Shown here: positions 12,081 to 23,319 of the stretch, in pieces
Position numbering within the stretch: the stretch's first letter is position 1
Layout of the letters: the number at the start of each line of letters is the position of its first letter
Assembly: GCA_012845835.1 (NCBI GenBank)
Contig: JABAKD010000108.1
Coordinates: 226,001 to 290,000, forward strand
Direction: 5' to 3'
Length of the DNA: 64,000 nt
Origin: Undaria pinnatifida
Lineage: Eukaryota > Sar > Phaeophyceae > Laminariales > Alariaceae
Notes under the pieces: generated by a model
Databases searched by the model: none
Seen by the model: only the letters and a program-made list of their open reading frames with translations
What the model was told of the DNA's origin: nothing
Program-made: the position numbers and the translations under genes

Positions 12081-12087
12081 TCATACT

Positions 12088-12104
12088 CCGGAGTATATAA
12101 TAAA
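12088..12104 (+). promoter_or_regulatory. Possible TATA element
   Basis: GGAGTATATAATAAAGG lies about 130 bp upstream of an ATG at 12230 that opens a short plausible coding stretch. The spacing and GC-rich leader fit a RNA polymerase II promoter. Support is positional only. Confidence 0.3.
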
Positions 12105-12229
12105 GGGGCAGGGGGTGTACAATAGAGCAGACACGCAGCCCCCTGGTCGCGCAGCAGCAGCCTGCGTACCAGCTACGCACAGCGCAGAGCAACGGAGCAA
12201 AAAGGAGAGAGCAAGAGAGAGTGGCCACA

Positions 12230-13690
12230 ATGAGCACAGCCTCCACGGTGAAGGGACCCCTGCTACAACCCTCCTTCGACAAGACAGCCTGGCTACAAAG
12301 CGTCTGCGGAAAGCCAACTGATGGCGAGGACTTCATCGTCTGCTGCGGGGCCAACTTCGGTGACGGTTCAGGAAAGGACAAGGTCCAGGCCAATGAGAAT
12401 GAGTGTTCGGCACAGCACAGAGAGTGAGTGGAGAGGCATGAGCGATGTAGTGTGACATTGGAGGGTATCGTGTACCTCGCAGCAGCAGCAGCAGCAGCGG
12501 CGCGAACTGGAAAGACAAAACTCTGGTTTATCATGTGTGAAAATGCTCACCGTCGAGCAGTGTGTGTCGTGCTGCCTCCTCCCCGATAACTGACAACATC
12601 AGCAGTAGTAGCAGAAGCCTAGATTCGGCAGCAGCAGCAGCAGCAGAAGCAGCAGCAGCAGAGCAGCAATACCAGAAGCCGTAGCCGCATGATCGAAACC
12701 GCCAAACAAACGCGCACGAAATGCGAACAAACTAAGTTAATACGCGTCTCTGTTGGTCCCTGCACGGCTTTCGCATGCGAGCAGGGCACTTTTGCCTATC
12801 GGAAATATCGCCGCGAAGACAAGCAGCGGCAACTGGGTGTGCAAGAAGTGCAAGCGCAATTTCGGACACAAAATAGAGCAACTGAGCCGAACCCACGTGG
12901 AGACTCACGAACAGTCACTTCAACACAAGTGAGGACTCGCGAGGACAGCAGTTGTTGCATTCGCTAGCACAAGCAGTGTCGATATAAAAATGAAAAACGT
13001 CATCTGTGAGTACGACCGATTGAATGATTGAAACTCAACTCTGCAAGCTGCGTGGTACGTTAGATGTATGTTTTACTCATGATATGGTGTTTGTGAAATA
13101 TACCTGGTTGTTAATACGCTGCTTCACAATTTTTACGGGAGGTCGTTCGCGCGTGTTCAGCACTTTGGGCACTGCCACGCTGGACGTGTTTCAGTCGTGT
13201 AGTGTATGAGGCTGCAGGCCTTGTCGATTTGTGTATGTGAAAAGCAGGAGCAAGTTCGATTTTTTTTTCCGCGGCTGATCAATGCTATTGCTCATGTCGC
13301 AAGTTGCATGTCCACCAACGTGTGTCGACAGGGATGCTGGTGGCGCGGCGGCGGTGGAGAGCGGGCGCACATTGCTGGATTTTTTCAAACCGAAGGGCGC
13401 CACGGACGGCGCGAAGGAGTCGCCGGTGTTGATGGACATTAGTAGCGGCGGGGGGCAAGCGATGACGCTGACGTGGTGGCGACGGGAGTTGTGAGCAGGG
13501 GTGAGGGTGGTGCGGGCGCGGGCAGTGACGCCGACGTGGGTGTGACGGGAGTTGTGAGCAAGGGTGAGAGTGGTGCGGGCGCGGGCAGTTTCGCTGACGT
13601 GGTTGCGACGGGAGTTGTGAACGGGCTTGAAGATTGTGAGGTCCCGGGAATTGATATGGATGGTGTTTTCCCTGACGCTGTATAGACGGG
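12230..13690 (+). CDS. Possible split gene with a BED-like C2H2 zinc finger
   Basis: This is a tentative multi-exon model. A first coding stretch starts at ATG 12230 and runs as MSTASTVKGPLLQPSF... to about 12358, where a GT could be a donor. A second stretch (about 12805-12932) contains WVCKKCKRNFG and then HVETH: Cys 12840, Cys 12849, His 12894 and His 12906 give C-x2-C-x14-H-x3-H with an aromatic residue before the first Cys, as in BED fingers of hAT transposases and host proteins derived from them. A third stretch (about 13345-13690) has GRTLLDFFKPKG, which resembles a PCNA-interaction peptide, followed by 66-nt repeats. Exon joins cannot be proved here. It could be a hAT remnant or a domesticated gene. 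Confidence 0.3.
12481..12500. repeat. (CAG)n microsatellite
   Basis: Seven or so CAG/GCA triplets, with further CAG runs at 12600-12670. Frames across it encode poly-Ala/Ser/Cys and carry no other signal. Confidence 0.85.
13459..13640 (+). repeat. 66-bp coding-like tandem repeat, three copies
   Basis: The unit contains GCTGACGTGGT, GACGGGAGTTGTGA and GGTGCGGGCGCGGGCAG and recurs at about 66-bp steps, so the reading frame is kept. In one frame it gives a DADVVATGVVSRGE-like peptide repeat. It forms the distal part of the possible zinc-finger gene. Confidence 0.75.
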
Positions 13691-13699
13691 AGTGGTCCC

Positions 13700-14309
13700 G
13701 CCGATAGGACGCTTGTCCACGCTTCCATCTATTGCGCGGGACTACGTCCGGCTGTCCGGGAGCCTGTTCTCCAACACTACCCATCAACTCTCCATGGTAT
13801 TGGCAACCAGGGGGTGTCGCGGGAGGCTCGGATAAACCTGAATCGCGTATCTCTCCACCCGGTGCCGTCTGCCACCCGCGTCATCTTGAGCCCAGGCTGT
13901 GCGGAAACGGCGGAACAACCAGGAGGAACGTGCGCGCCGTGCTTGGACATTAGGAGCACGAAGTCTTACAGGGTTTCGTGCCCAAGCGCGGCGCTTGCCC
14001 ACCATTGATTTTTCCGAGTATACATTGACCACCTTGCATTGACGCAAGGATTTACACACCTAAACAACCTAAAGTACAGTTTGACATCCCTTGCTCTTGC
14101 AATGTTGGCTTTCTTGCCAAGCCCCTTTGTTAACGCAAGAGTGTGCAGTAAACCATCCACAGGGGCACAGCCAAGCAACGAACCTCTAAGCAATGAAACA
14201 AAGTAAAAACAAATAATCTTAAAAAAAACATTTAATTGGGCCTCCGGGATGGGCGGGGGGGTAGGTTTGCGAGATAACTTGCCTTGTGCGCCCTCGTATA
14301 GTATGTTAT
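13700..14309. other. No recognisable gene
   Basis: Short frames only. One plus-strand frame between 13814 and 14008 looks mildly protein-like but I recognise no domain. The end (14210-14300) is low complexity. Confidence 0.4.
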
Positions 14310-14620
14310 AGAAAAAAAAATACGCTCCAGCTGTGAGATAAAAGATTTTGTCGAAACTTTTATTTGCAACCTGTGTGTGATACTCCGATCGCGCGTGTTA
14401 CTGGCTGTGTTTCCTCATTGAGGATATAGGTCGGCGACTCCCCTTGGAAGTACAGGGTAGCCTGTGCGAGGGTCGACAGGGTGATGCTAGTCTGTCTGTG
14501 CGCGGAAATTATCGAGCCCTTTTTCAAGAGGGACAAAATATGACAGCTGTGGAAGGAAGTGTATCAGTTTATCAAGTGTATGCCGTAAGTCGTACAGCCA
14601 GTGAGGAGAGGGCGGTGTGT
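14310..14620 (-). repeat. Dispersed repeat R1, inverted long copy
   Basis: Reverse complement of the 8025-8375 unit. It contains CTCCAGCTGTGAGAT, GATACTCCGATCGCGCGTG, GGTCGGCGACTCCCCTTGG and GACAGCTGTGGAAGGAA in the expected mirrored order. Divergence is higher than between the 8-kb and 17-kb copies. Confidence 0.75.
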
Positions 14621-14699
14621 TCGAAGGGATAGGGTGGGGGGGGGAGAAGATTTCCGACAGCCTTAGGTAGCATATATGTAAGGACTGGCTATACACGTG

Positions 14700-15085
14700 G
14701 TGCTAGGTCTAGGCGATGGTTCGGATGGTGGGGAAGGAGGTGGCATTTGGGAGAGGGAGGGGGAGGGGGAAATGAATTGGAGCCACGGCATGGATGGCTA
14801 GAAATATAATGAGGTGATATCAACTGCCTGGTAGTGTTTATTACTCTGGCATATTATGATTTCAGGTGGGGTGTTGGAACAACAGGGAGCGGAGGGAAAA
14901 ATAAGATAAAATAAAATAAAAAGCGGGGTAGGGGGGGGGGAGGGGGGGGGAGGGGGGGACGTGGGAATTGGAACTACGGTATGGATGGCTAGGTAGATGA
15001 TGAGGTTATATCAGGCGCCTGGTAGTGTTTCTTACTCTGACAGAATTTGATTTTAAGCGGTGGCGTTTGATACAACGGTACATCG
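14700..15085 (+). repeat. Diverged tandem duplication of about 205 bp
   Basis: TATGGATGGCTAG and GCCTGGTAGTGTTT-TTACTCTG occur in both halves (about 14785 and 14985 onward). A purine- and G-rich spacer separates them. No coding signal. Confidence 0.6.
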
Positions 15086-16846
15086 TCTCGTCCCGGGTTC
15101 GGGGTGAAACAATATTTACACCGGTCACAGCCGTAGGGAAACCAAAAAGTCGTTGTGGGCTACCGTCCCGTCCCGCTCGGAGTTTCTACTCCAACAGTCC
15201 CGTTCCGCCCCGCCAATACTTTTATTTAACTTTCACCGTCGTGCCCGTCTTCATTTTTTATCCCGTCAAACGGGCTAAAACTTTATCGTGCAGTCTCATC
15301 TCAATAACTACTCTAAGTTATAGGCCTTGGACGGTTCCACCAGTCCCACGAAGCCTTAAAAACGTGATTGGGATGGACGTAAGTTCTCTTCATGTTTCCA
15401 TGCAGAGGGAACGAAGCTGTGGTTCACGAGGCTTGACGCTTTCCGTGAGGCGTGGTTCATATGTCACTTTACCGCGGGTATTATCCTGGAGACATGATAG
15501 AGCTGTGGCGGAAAAGACAAGTTAATCCACACAAATATAGCCTAGTATAATAGAGAGTAAAACGGTATGGCGACCTCAACCCTTTAAACGCCCAGCCATG
15601 TACATTTTAGTATAATGCTATCAACCAATATGTCCCTCGGGCACGTGCCCACTTGTCGTGCAAAACTACTGCCTGCCAGGGCGCGCTTGATGCATCGTTG
15701 ATCAACCCCGACGCTTGTTCCAAACAGTCGAGAACGAAGATGGAAATATCTCGTGCGGCTATCACAAAAATAAAAGTACACTCCAGCTGTGAGAACGAAG
15801 TTTTTTCGAAACTCATACTCGCACACGCTGTGTGATGTGCATCTATTTATCGTTGCTGCTACCATTATTTCTGTAAAAGTAAGTGCTGACCAGTGCTGAC
15901 CACGGTAGTTAGTGCTAAGCTAGGCTTGGCTACGGTAAGGTAGGGTTCCCCTATTTTCACTCTTAATAGCCAAATTGAGCCACCGGTATTAGTGCCTCCG
16001 TGTACCTCACGGACGAGAAGATGTTTGGCGGTTATTTTATCGCAGAGAAGTTTACCATTTCAATGCGGATTGATTGATATCGCAGTTTCGTTCAAAACAG
16101 CACGAAAACTTAAGGCCGCAGAGGCATCTGGGTTACGTTACTGGCGCGAGGGACCTCGAGTCACTGCTGAGAAGCCCCCAAAACGTGACCAAGTGACATC
16201 ACAAAATACGTACGGTAGCCCGGGTCCCTGCAGCAAATACTAACACTACTACTGCAAAAGCGCTCATCTGTCTGATCTCTCCAAGGAGCTCGAGACATCG
16301 AGCGAGGTAGGCCCGCCTGAGAAGTAGCGATCCTGGTCTGTCTGTTGATTGGTCGAAAGCTGCACCATCTCATGTGGGCCGCACTTTTGAGTTTGTTTGC
16401 AACAAAGCCAAAAACCAAAGGGATCAAGTGCCGAGACCGCCTCTAGCACCGTGTATCTGGGCGTAATTTGATGCGAGTCGAATAGGGGAGAAATGGCTGA
16501 GTTATCATCGGAACAGAAATGAAGGCGCACACCCCAACACCGTCGTAGTGGGGAGGGGGAAGAAGAGCCGGCCCAACCCCGGATCTGATATACAGCTTCT
16601 TTATATAGGGAGGGAAGGTGAAAGGAGACAATTAGCGCGAGGACCATAGCAATGGAAGGGATGAGCACAAAATAATGGTACATCCCAGGTTCCGGGTACT
16701 ATTATAAAAATGAAAATACACTCCAGTTGTGAGATCGAAGATTTTCTCGAAACTCATGTTTGCAAGACCGAGTAAGAGCGACATACGCAGTACAACGTTT
16801 TCGGGCTTTCGTACAGACTTTAGTAATATGAGAAAACCCATGATCA
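15086..16846. other. No recognisable gene; two partial R1 copies
   Basis: Partial inverted R1 ends lie at 15765-15830 and 16705-16770, both with CACTCCAG(C/T)TGTGAGA and CGAAACTCAT. A GGCTACGGTA-AGGTAGGG stretch near 15928 resembles the terminal repeat of the MITE at 22586, without a second end. I see no gene. Confidence 0.45.
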
Positions 16847-17263
16847 TGGTCGGCTTGCTCGCGTGGCCCGCCGCATGCGGGGGCCTTGGTTGCGCGGTGG
16901 CAGCGGATAAAATAGAAGTCCCAGGTGCTGATCACTATATATTGACTGCCTAACATCACCCTGTTGACCCTGATAGCTACACTGTAGCTGCAAGGGGAGT
17001 CACCGACCTATATCCTTAATGAGGACGCACAACCCGTAATACGCGCGATCGGAGTATCACACACAGCTTACAAAGATGAGTTTCGACAAAATTTTCGATC
17101 TCACAGCTGGAGTGTATTTTGATTTTTATAATATAGAATAATCCGCTATATTGTCGCGTAGATCCGAGTATATTATCACAATCAAGACATGGGATGAGTC
17201 AAGATCGGCCAGAAGCCCCCCACAAATCAGGGGCAAAACCTAGACCAAACCTAGACTGGTAGC
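16847..17263 (+). repeat. Dispersed repeat R2, interrupted copy
   Basis: The outer parts (16847-16940 and 17134-17263) match 20378-20612 continuously, including GGGGGCCTTGGTTGCGCGG on one side and ATCACAATCAAGACATGGG on the other. The middle (16941-17133) is absent from the other copy and is an R1 insertion. Confidence 0.85.
16941..17133 (+). mobile_element. R1 element inserted in R2, about 190 bp
   Basis: Comparison with the uninterrupted R2 copy at 20378-20612 shows exactly what was added. The insert begins near TTGACTGCCTAACATCACC and ends near GATTTTTATAAT, at an AT-rich target (CACTATATAT on the left, ATATAGAATAA on the right; CATTATGTAGAAGAA in the empty site). This gives R1 ends and suggests a short TA-rich target duplication. 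No coding capacity, so a MITE or SINE-like non-autonomous element. Confidence 0.75.
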
Positions 17264-17279
17264 ATCTCCTTGCTATATC

Positions 17280-17587
17280 TAAAAAGGACAGGTTTTTAGC
17301 GTGCGTCCGCTGTGAAGGCGATCGAAGCACCGCGACGCCCTCTCCGCTTCGACTTCAGCTCTGCGACGCCCTCTCCGCTTCGGCTTCAGCTCCGCGGCGC
17401 CCTCCCCGCTCCGACGCCAGCTAAGAGACGAGCACCAGACCTCCAGGACCGCCCTCTCCACTTCGATATCAAGACCCGTGAGAGTCCAGGCCTCATAGTG
17501 GTGACCACTGTGGGATTCGAACCCTCGACTACGAATACATGGCGACCTGAACGCCTGCTTGTATGTCTGCCTTGATAGCAGTGCCTT
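17280..17587 (-). mobile_element. SINE-like element with tRNA-Leu(CAG)-derived head
   Basis: On the minus strand, 17587 to about 17505 folds like a class II tRNA: GGCG-TTCAGGT-CGCC forms an anticodon arm with CAG (Leu) at the correct loop position, a variable-arm-like segment follows, and GAGGGTTCGAATCCC is a textbook T arm and B box. The acceptor stem is imperfect. The downstream body (to about 17280) contains a 37-bp unit repeated about three times (CGACGCCCTCTCCGCTTCG on the plus strand). The tRNA head plus unrelated body fits a SINE better than a working tRNA gene. Confidence 0.5.
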
Positions 17588-18372
17588 TACATATGAAGCA
17601 TTTATCCCGAAAATATAACACGGTTCCCTCATTCTACCAGCACATAGGATATTTGACATTGCATACTTGACATACCCCGGACATGGATCAGGCACAAATC
17701 CAAAACCCAAATAAATAATAGCGTCAAAAAGTCAAATCCAATACCTCCACAATAGTGATCTGTACCAACAGAGTTGACAGAAAAAAACAGTTTTCAGCAC
17801 TGACCAGATGATCAGGCAATCAAATATCACATATTTTATCATATCATATACCGTAATGAGGATTGGAGGATTGCACCAAGACACCCATTGGAAGAGCACC
17901 TGATGAGTGATATCATACCACAAATAACCCGAACTCAACCGACCATAAATTATCATTCGTGACATACGTGCATATGCGCGTATGCTTGCGCAATGACTAT
18001 CACCCATGTTACTGATTCAAGAACAAATTGTCCACAATTTATTCGTGTGCACTTTCACCCAATACTAGTATACGTACCTAATATCTTCCATAAAACAACG
18101 AAACCCCGAAAAATCCCAAGACAAACCAAATCGTATCATAGAAGATACCTTGTAGAGATGGTAAACCACAACACCAATGATATAACCCTAATTGGGAAAT
18201 CATGCAGCATAGCTGATCAACTCTCTGCTGTCTCATGGCGGGAGCGTGCTACATATATTATGTGGTCATACGTTACCTACCAGCTCAGTCACGGGGGGCG
18301 TTACTATGTATCCCCAACCTCTAATTTTGATACACGTATTTAGAAAGCGCGGATATAATGAAATAGTTTCAA
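17588..18372. other. No recognisable gene
   Basis: AT-rich sequence with short frames only. No repeat or motif that I can support. Confidence 0.5.
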
Positions 18373-19130
18373 TTATTTCGTCGGACTGCATACAAGTGCC
18401 ATTTCCTGCAGCCAGATACGTCGTCAGCAGCCTACCACTTCAAGAAGCACACAAAAAGAACACAGAAAACAATACAAAATAGAACGACCGTTGAAAAGCC
18501 ATAAACATTTCATATCGTAGAACATCCATCCCTCTCTAGTATTACTGACCCCGGCCGTCAGGCCGGCCTTCCCTCCGCCTCATGGGTCTCATGGCCGAGG
18601 CTGGGTCCTTTTTCCCACCTTATCCACCTAATCTGGGGTATTGCATGTTGTCGCCCCAAGTGGCTTGACACAAACGGAAAGACATTTGGCAGGTAGAACC
18701 ACAAATGAATGTACCATCTTTCTCAATCTTGCAGGGTGTCGTGGTCATACATTTCACCTATTATTTCGTCGGACTGCATACAAGTACCATTTTCTGCAGC
18801 CAGATACGTCGTCAGCAGCATACCATTTCAAGAAGCACACAAAAAGAACACAGAAAACAATACAAAATAGAACGACCGTTGAAAAGTCATTCACGTTTCA
18901 TCTCGTACTACATCCATCCCTCTCTAGTATTTCTGACCCCGGCCGTCAGGCCGGCCTTCCCTCCGCCTCATGGGTCTCCTGGCCGAGGCTGGGTCCTCTG
19001 TTCCACCTTATCCACCTGAGGTATTGCATGTTGTCGCCCCAAGTGGCTTGACACAAAGGGGAAGACATCGGGCAGGAAGAACCACGAGTGAATGTAGCAT
19101 ATTTCTCAATCTTGCAGGGTGTCGGTCATT
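18373..19130 (+). repeat. Tandem duplication with 388-bp period, two copies
   Basis: TTATTTCGTCGGACTGCATA begins both copies (18373 and 18761). They are close to 95% alike and both contain a short hairpin, CCGGCCGTCAGGCCGG. No frame suggests coding. Confidence 0.9.
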
Positions 19131-20377
19131 CACATATGCGTTCACACCACAGTTTAGTAATTGATTCATAGGAACAAACGTAGACCCGTTCAAAATGCAA
19201 CCAAATAATGCTCGACCTATTGAAGCTACATGGCTACTTCTGCAATACGTACAAGCACCAGCACCACCTCTTGTCGAGGGATCACATCATACACGCAAAC
19301 AAGCTCATACCTCCTACAAGTACATTCATTGACAATTAAGTGTTGTATTCCAAAATACCCGCAGCGTACATATTGCCACCTGCCTGCTTGACGTTCACAG
19401 CCTCACTCAGTACTTAGTTCCCTGTGGTTTAGTACCGATGCTATTGCATGTAGAACAACTGCTGTTGAGCCAGAACTAGTGCAATTGCTGTTGAGCCAAG
19501 CAAAATCCTCAAAATAATATCCAACAACTAAAAACCCATTCATCAATGAGCGAGCACCCTCTCAGAAGTATCACGTAGGTCGTGCCACTTTATGCGCCCC
19601 TAATACAGAATCATACCGTGTTATTATGTACCTGGCATATCATATGTGCCTTAGTAAACGAAAAATCGACTTGAACTCTTCCGGAACTAACGACACTACT
19701 GAAGTGTGTATGTACCACCTGATACACACGCAAACAAAACAACACATCAATCAACTCTAGAGAGAAACATGGAACAACACGTGTATAACAAAGGGAAACG
19801 AATACGCGCCTTTTGTGAGCCGAGGCTCGTGCTGGCGCGGAAGGGGCGGTCCCCTCCTCCCTTGCTTTGTCCTGCTCGCTCTCTCCTCTGAACTTACCCT
19901 AGTCTCCTGCTGTGCACATGTATGCTGCTGCTCCACGTTCATTCCCATCGGCTTCGCTGGCTGTTCTTCCACTGCCATCCCCCCTTTCCCAATAATCGTC
20001 GCGCAGAATTGCTCGTATCCGCAGCTCAAACATCAGCTCCGAAATCGCTCGCTCAATGCAAGCACGTGCAAGGAGGTCTGGCTAGCAGGTGAAGGACCGT
20101 GACTCTTCTCGCTCACGCTGTCCATCCCTGACTGCTCCGCCTCTTCCTGTACCTGGTTGTCTTAGGCTGCGTCTCGATGGCCTTGCTCTCTGCTGCTGCT
20201 GGTGTACGTACGGGTTCCGTCACTGTCGTGGGTGGAGGTCGATGACGAAGAAAAATCGCTCCTGAAGCATCCCGGGAAAAATGTGTCTTGATTCAGCCCC
20301 GGTCCAGCGCGTTCACCTCCCCGAGCACTGTTCCAATATGATGGCCATCGTTGACACTAGTGTGATGGCAAACCCAT
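19131..20377. other. No recognisable gene
   Basis: Two opposing frames at 19757-20102 are open for about 90 codons each but neither resembles a protein family. The rest has only short frames. Confidence 0.45.
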
Positions 20378-20612
20378 GCCCATGGTCGGCTTGCTCGCTT
20401 GGCCCACCTCATGCGGGGGCCTTGGTTGCGCGGTGGCAGCGGATAACATATAAGTCCCAGGTGTTGATCATTATGTAGAAGAATCCATTATATTATTGTC
20501 GCGTAGATCCAAGTATATTATCACAATCAAGACATGGGATGAGTCAAGATCGGCCAGAAGCCGCCCACAAATCAGGGGCAAAAGCTAGGCCAAATCTAGA
20601 CTGATATTAAGG
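20378..20612 (+). repeat. Dispersed repeat R2, uninterrupted copy
   Basis: Matches 16847-16940 plus 17134-17263 without the 190-bp insert. It serves as the empty site for the R1 insertion. Confidence 0.85.
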
Positions 20613-21722
20613 GCGTACCCCATCGGAAATAAGCCAGAACTATTAATAAACACACCGTAAAAAGCATTCTTCCAGAGGGGTGGCTGACATTCTGACAAAC
20701 ACACCAACCACCATCCAATAGAAAACACTCATTTCCCAATACCAAACATCCTATATCGCTCGTACATATGTACGTGAATAATGGATCTCGTCTCCGTTGA
20801 TTTCAAAACTACACGGCTCATCGGGCAGGCTGCAAGTAGTACTAGGTCTTTTGTGACGGGATCTTTTTTATTCGTAATTTCTCGGTGAAAAAAACTCGGA
20901 TTGAAACAATTCCAACGCCAACTAACGCGGTACAAACCCACACGCGCAGCTCCATAATGTGACGTCGAAACACATGCTTCCGAACGATTGCGAAAACGCC
21001 TGAAAACAAGTTTTAAGGCTGGTCAAGCTCGTAGGGTCGAGGATAACCTGACACGCCACTGGGGGGCTCGGCTCTTAACACCTTCCAGGTATTATTCCAA
21101 AGAGTGGTGTTAAGGAACATTTGCACCTATCCTTCAGGGCAAGACGATAGTGATATTTTCTGCGCCAGTAAATTATTGGTGTATTTCCGCCGGGCTGTTG
21201 CCAAACCAAGAATCGTGTTGAGATCCCCAAAAAAAGAAGGTAAAACAGTGCAGAGCGCACGTGTCAAACTCTGTAGCCCAACATGAAAATAATTTTATGA
21301 AAGAGCTTTTCATGTGCCGATGGTGCGTGTCGGGCCGAGGCGGGAGGAAAAATTTGAACATGTGATGGGGCGGGCCTGGCCGGGCCGGTATGATTTGATG
21401 GGCTTGACAGGCCCGCAGCCCATGATGTGTGGGCTTTGTACGGGCCGCTCGCGCTCCACCCCGTCCATGACGCCGGACACGTGTTTTCTCGGGCCTGACC
21501 GGGCCCCGGCCCACGTTAGGTGGTGCACTTTCGCTACTACGATGACGACGTTCACCCGGCCAATGAGACGTATGGTGTCTTCGCACGAAGAGCATCTCAA
21601 CACCTATACTCCTGAACTCAATAGAAGTGCGGGGGGCAGCATTGCTGCAACTCTGGGCTCGGTAGATGAACGGCATTAGTCAAAAGGAAAGGAAACAGAG
21701 TGAATTTATGCTTGGTGGTCGC
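20613..21722. other. No gene; SINE head and GGCCC-rich patch
   Basis: A SINE head copy is at 21026-21072 on the minus strand. From 21310 to 21530 the sequence is rich in GGGCC/GGCCC words; a similar patch occurs at 26640-26830. Frames there are by-products of composition. Confidence 0.45.
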
Positions 21723-21840
21723 CGAGGTTCCCAATAGCGGTTACTTGTTGCGGTTCACGTAGCATGAATGCCTACAGTCGGCGAGGTTCCCAATAGCGGT
21801 TACTTGTTGCGGTTCACGTAGCATGCATGCCTACGTATCA
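21723..21840 (+). repeat. 59-bp tandem duplication
   Basis: CGAGGTTCCCAATAGCGG starts at 21723 and again at 21782, and the copies are almost identical over the whole unit. Confidence 0.9.
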
Positions 21841-22585
21841 GTACTAAACCCGCGGATATGCGAGAGGATCATCCCCAGACGCCACAGCAACACCCCAGAG
21901 TAACCCACAAGGCTTGAAGGGACTTGGGGAAACTTGACAAAAGAAAAATGACTGAACAAAAGAAACATCCACGGCAGATTAACACCTGAAAATAATCCTC
22001 TAAAAAAAGCTACTCGCTGATAAAATGTGATAAGTACTAAGGTATTACCGCCCCAACCGAAAATTGTTCGATGTTTCAAAACAGATACGGCGTCAAGATT
22101 ACAACCCAAGACGAAAAAAAGCAGTATAAACCGCGAGATATCTGAGTAATTTATGCCACCAAAGAAGATACAATTCTCAACGGTCGTTACAAGTATGTCG
22201 AGGGTCGTTCTCCCAGCCAGCGAAACGACCCGAGGGTCGCTTTAAAGGCCTGAAAACATATAAGACGGAAACAAATTCGCTATAGATAAATTCAACCTAC
22301 TGAGCAGATGTTTTTTCGATTGCACATACCAGCACGGCAAACGCACACGAATATTTTATGCCACCTTGAGAGCAACAATGACGGACTCTTGAGCAACACG
22401 TACATCCAACGGTTACCATTGGAAAGATTCTCATCAACTAACCATTGGATGCCGTGCTCTTAACGCTCCTCCGAAATATCTACAACAGCAGAAGAAGCAC
22501 AGCAGCAGCACGTAAATATATACTAAACGTTCATGATTAGCCATCGTGTGACCATATCATCTTGGCCTCAATATAGCGGTGAGAC
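21841..22585. other. No recognisable gene
   Basis: AT-rich sequence with no supported feature. Confidence 0.5.
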
Positions 22586-22839
22586 CCAGGCTACGGTAGG
22601 GGGGTCCCCTTTTGGGCCTTTTATTTCAGTGGCTAGGGGTCACTCGCGCGAGTAACCCCTTTGTTCCCACGAGATCTTACGTTTTCTTCATGTTTTACAT
22701 TGACGAAATCAATCCGCAATGCAAAGGTGATCTAAGCTGCGCCAAAACAAGTGCCTAAACCATCTTCATTCGTGGGGTACAGAGTCACTCGTGCGAGTGG
22801 CTCAAACACACCGGGGTACCCCCCCTACCGTAGCCTTGG
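22586..22839. mobile_element. MITE-like element, 254 bp
   Basis: The left end CCAGGCTACGGTAGGGGGG and the right end, reverse-complemented, CCAAGGCTACGGTAGGGGGG form terminal inverted repeats of about 20 bp with one indel. Two internal palindromes (GTCACTCGCGCGAGTAAC near 22638 and CACTCGTGCGAGTG near 22784) suggest a foldback. It has no coding capacity. I could not fix a target-site duplication. The ends loosely resemble those of hAT-type elements, which is inference. Confidence 0.7.
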
Positions 22840-23030
22840 TCGGGACACAAACGTAACTCAGTGCACGACGTTACCATCAGTAGGCGTCGACAACCGCGAT
22901 GCTGCGCCAGAGCTGATGCGAATATCGTGACGTCGAAGAATTTCCTTGCTGGTAGTTAGGGGAAGATGTTCAAAGAGATGTTATAAAAAGCTATTTTACG
23001 ACGTAGGAAGGGCGTCGCGGTACCGAGTAG

Positions 23031-23255
23031 CTAGGGGCTCCACAATCTCTCGGATTCCGAGATGCTCTGCCACTGTACCGACGCCTTGTACGCCACATTA
23101 GGGGCGCGCCTGATACTAAACTCTTCGATGTGGTATCCCCCTTGGTTGAAAAGGTGTTGGAACGCCTGTTGGACATACTCGGTGATTCCTATCGAAGAAT
23201 CCTTGTAGAACTTTGGGATTCGTGACATGGGCATTGGTCGCCTTGCCACTGTCAA
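23031..23255 (-). pseudogene. Chromodomain fragment of gypsy copy B
   Basis: Reads GITEYVQQAFQHLFNQGGYH, then IEEFSIRRAPNVAYKASVQW and SESERLWSP. This keeps the shape of a chromodomain (hydrophobic start, Y-x-V-x-W strand, E-x-x-W near the end), which targets integration to chromatin in chromoviruses. Confidence 0.6.
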
Positions 23256-23319
23256 GCTATACGTGCGGCCTCCAACCGTTGGTTACCCGCCACGGCCCCG
23301 TCCACGTGGACATCATTTT

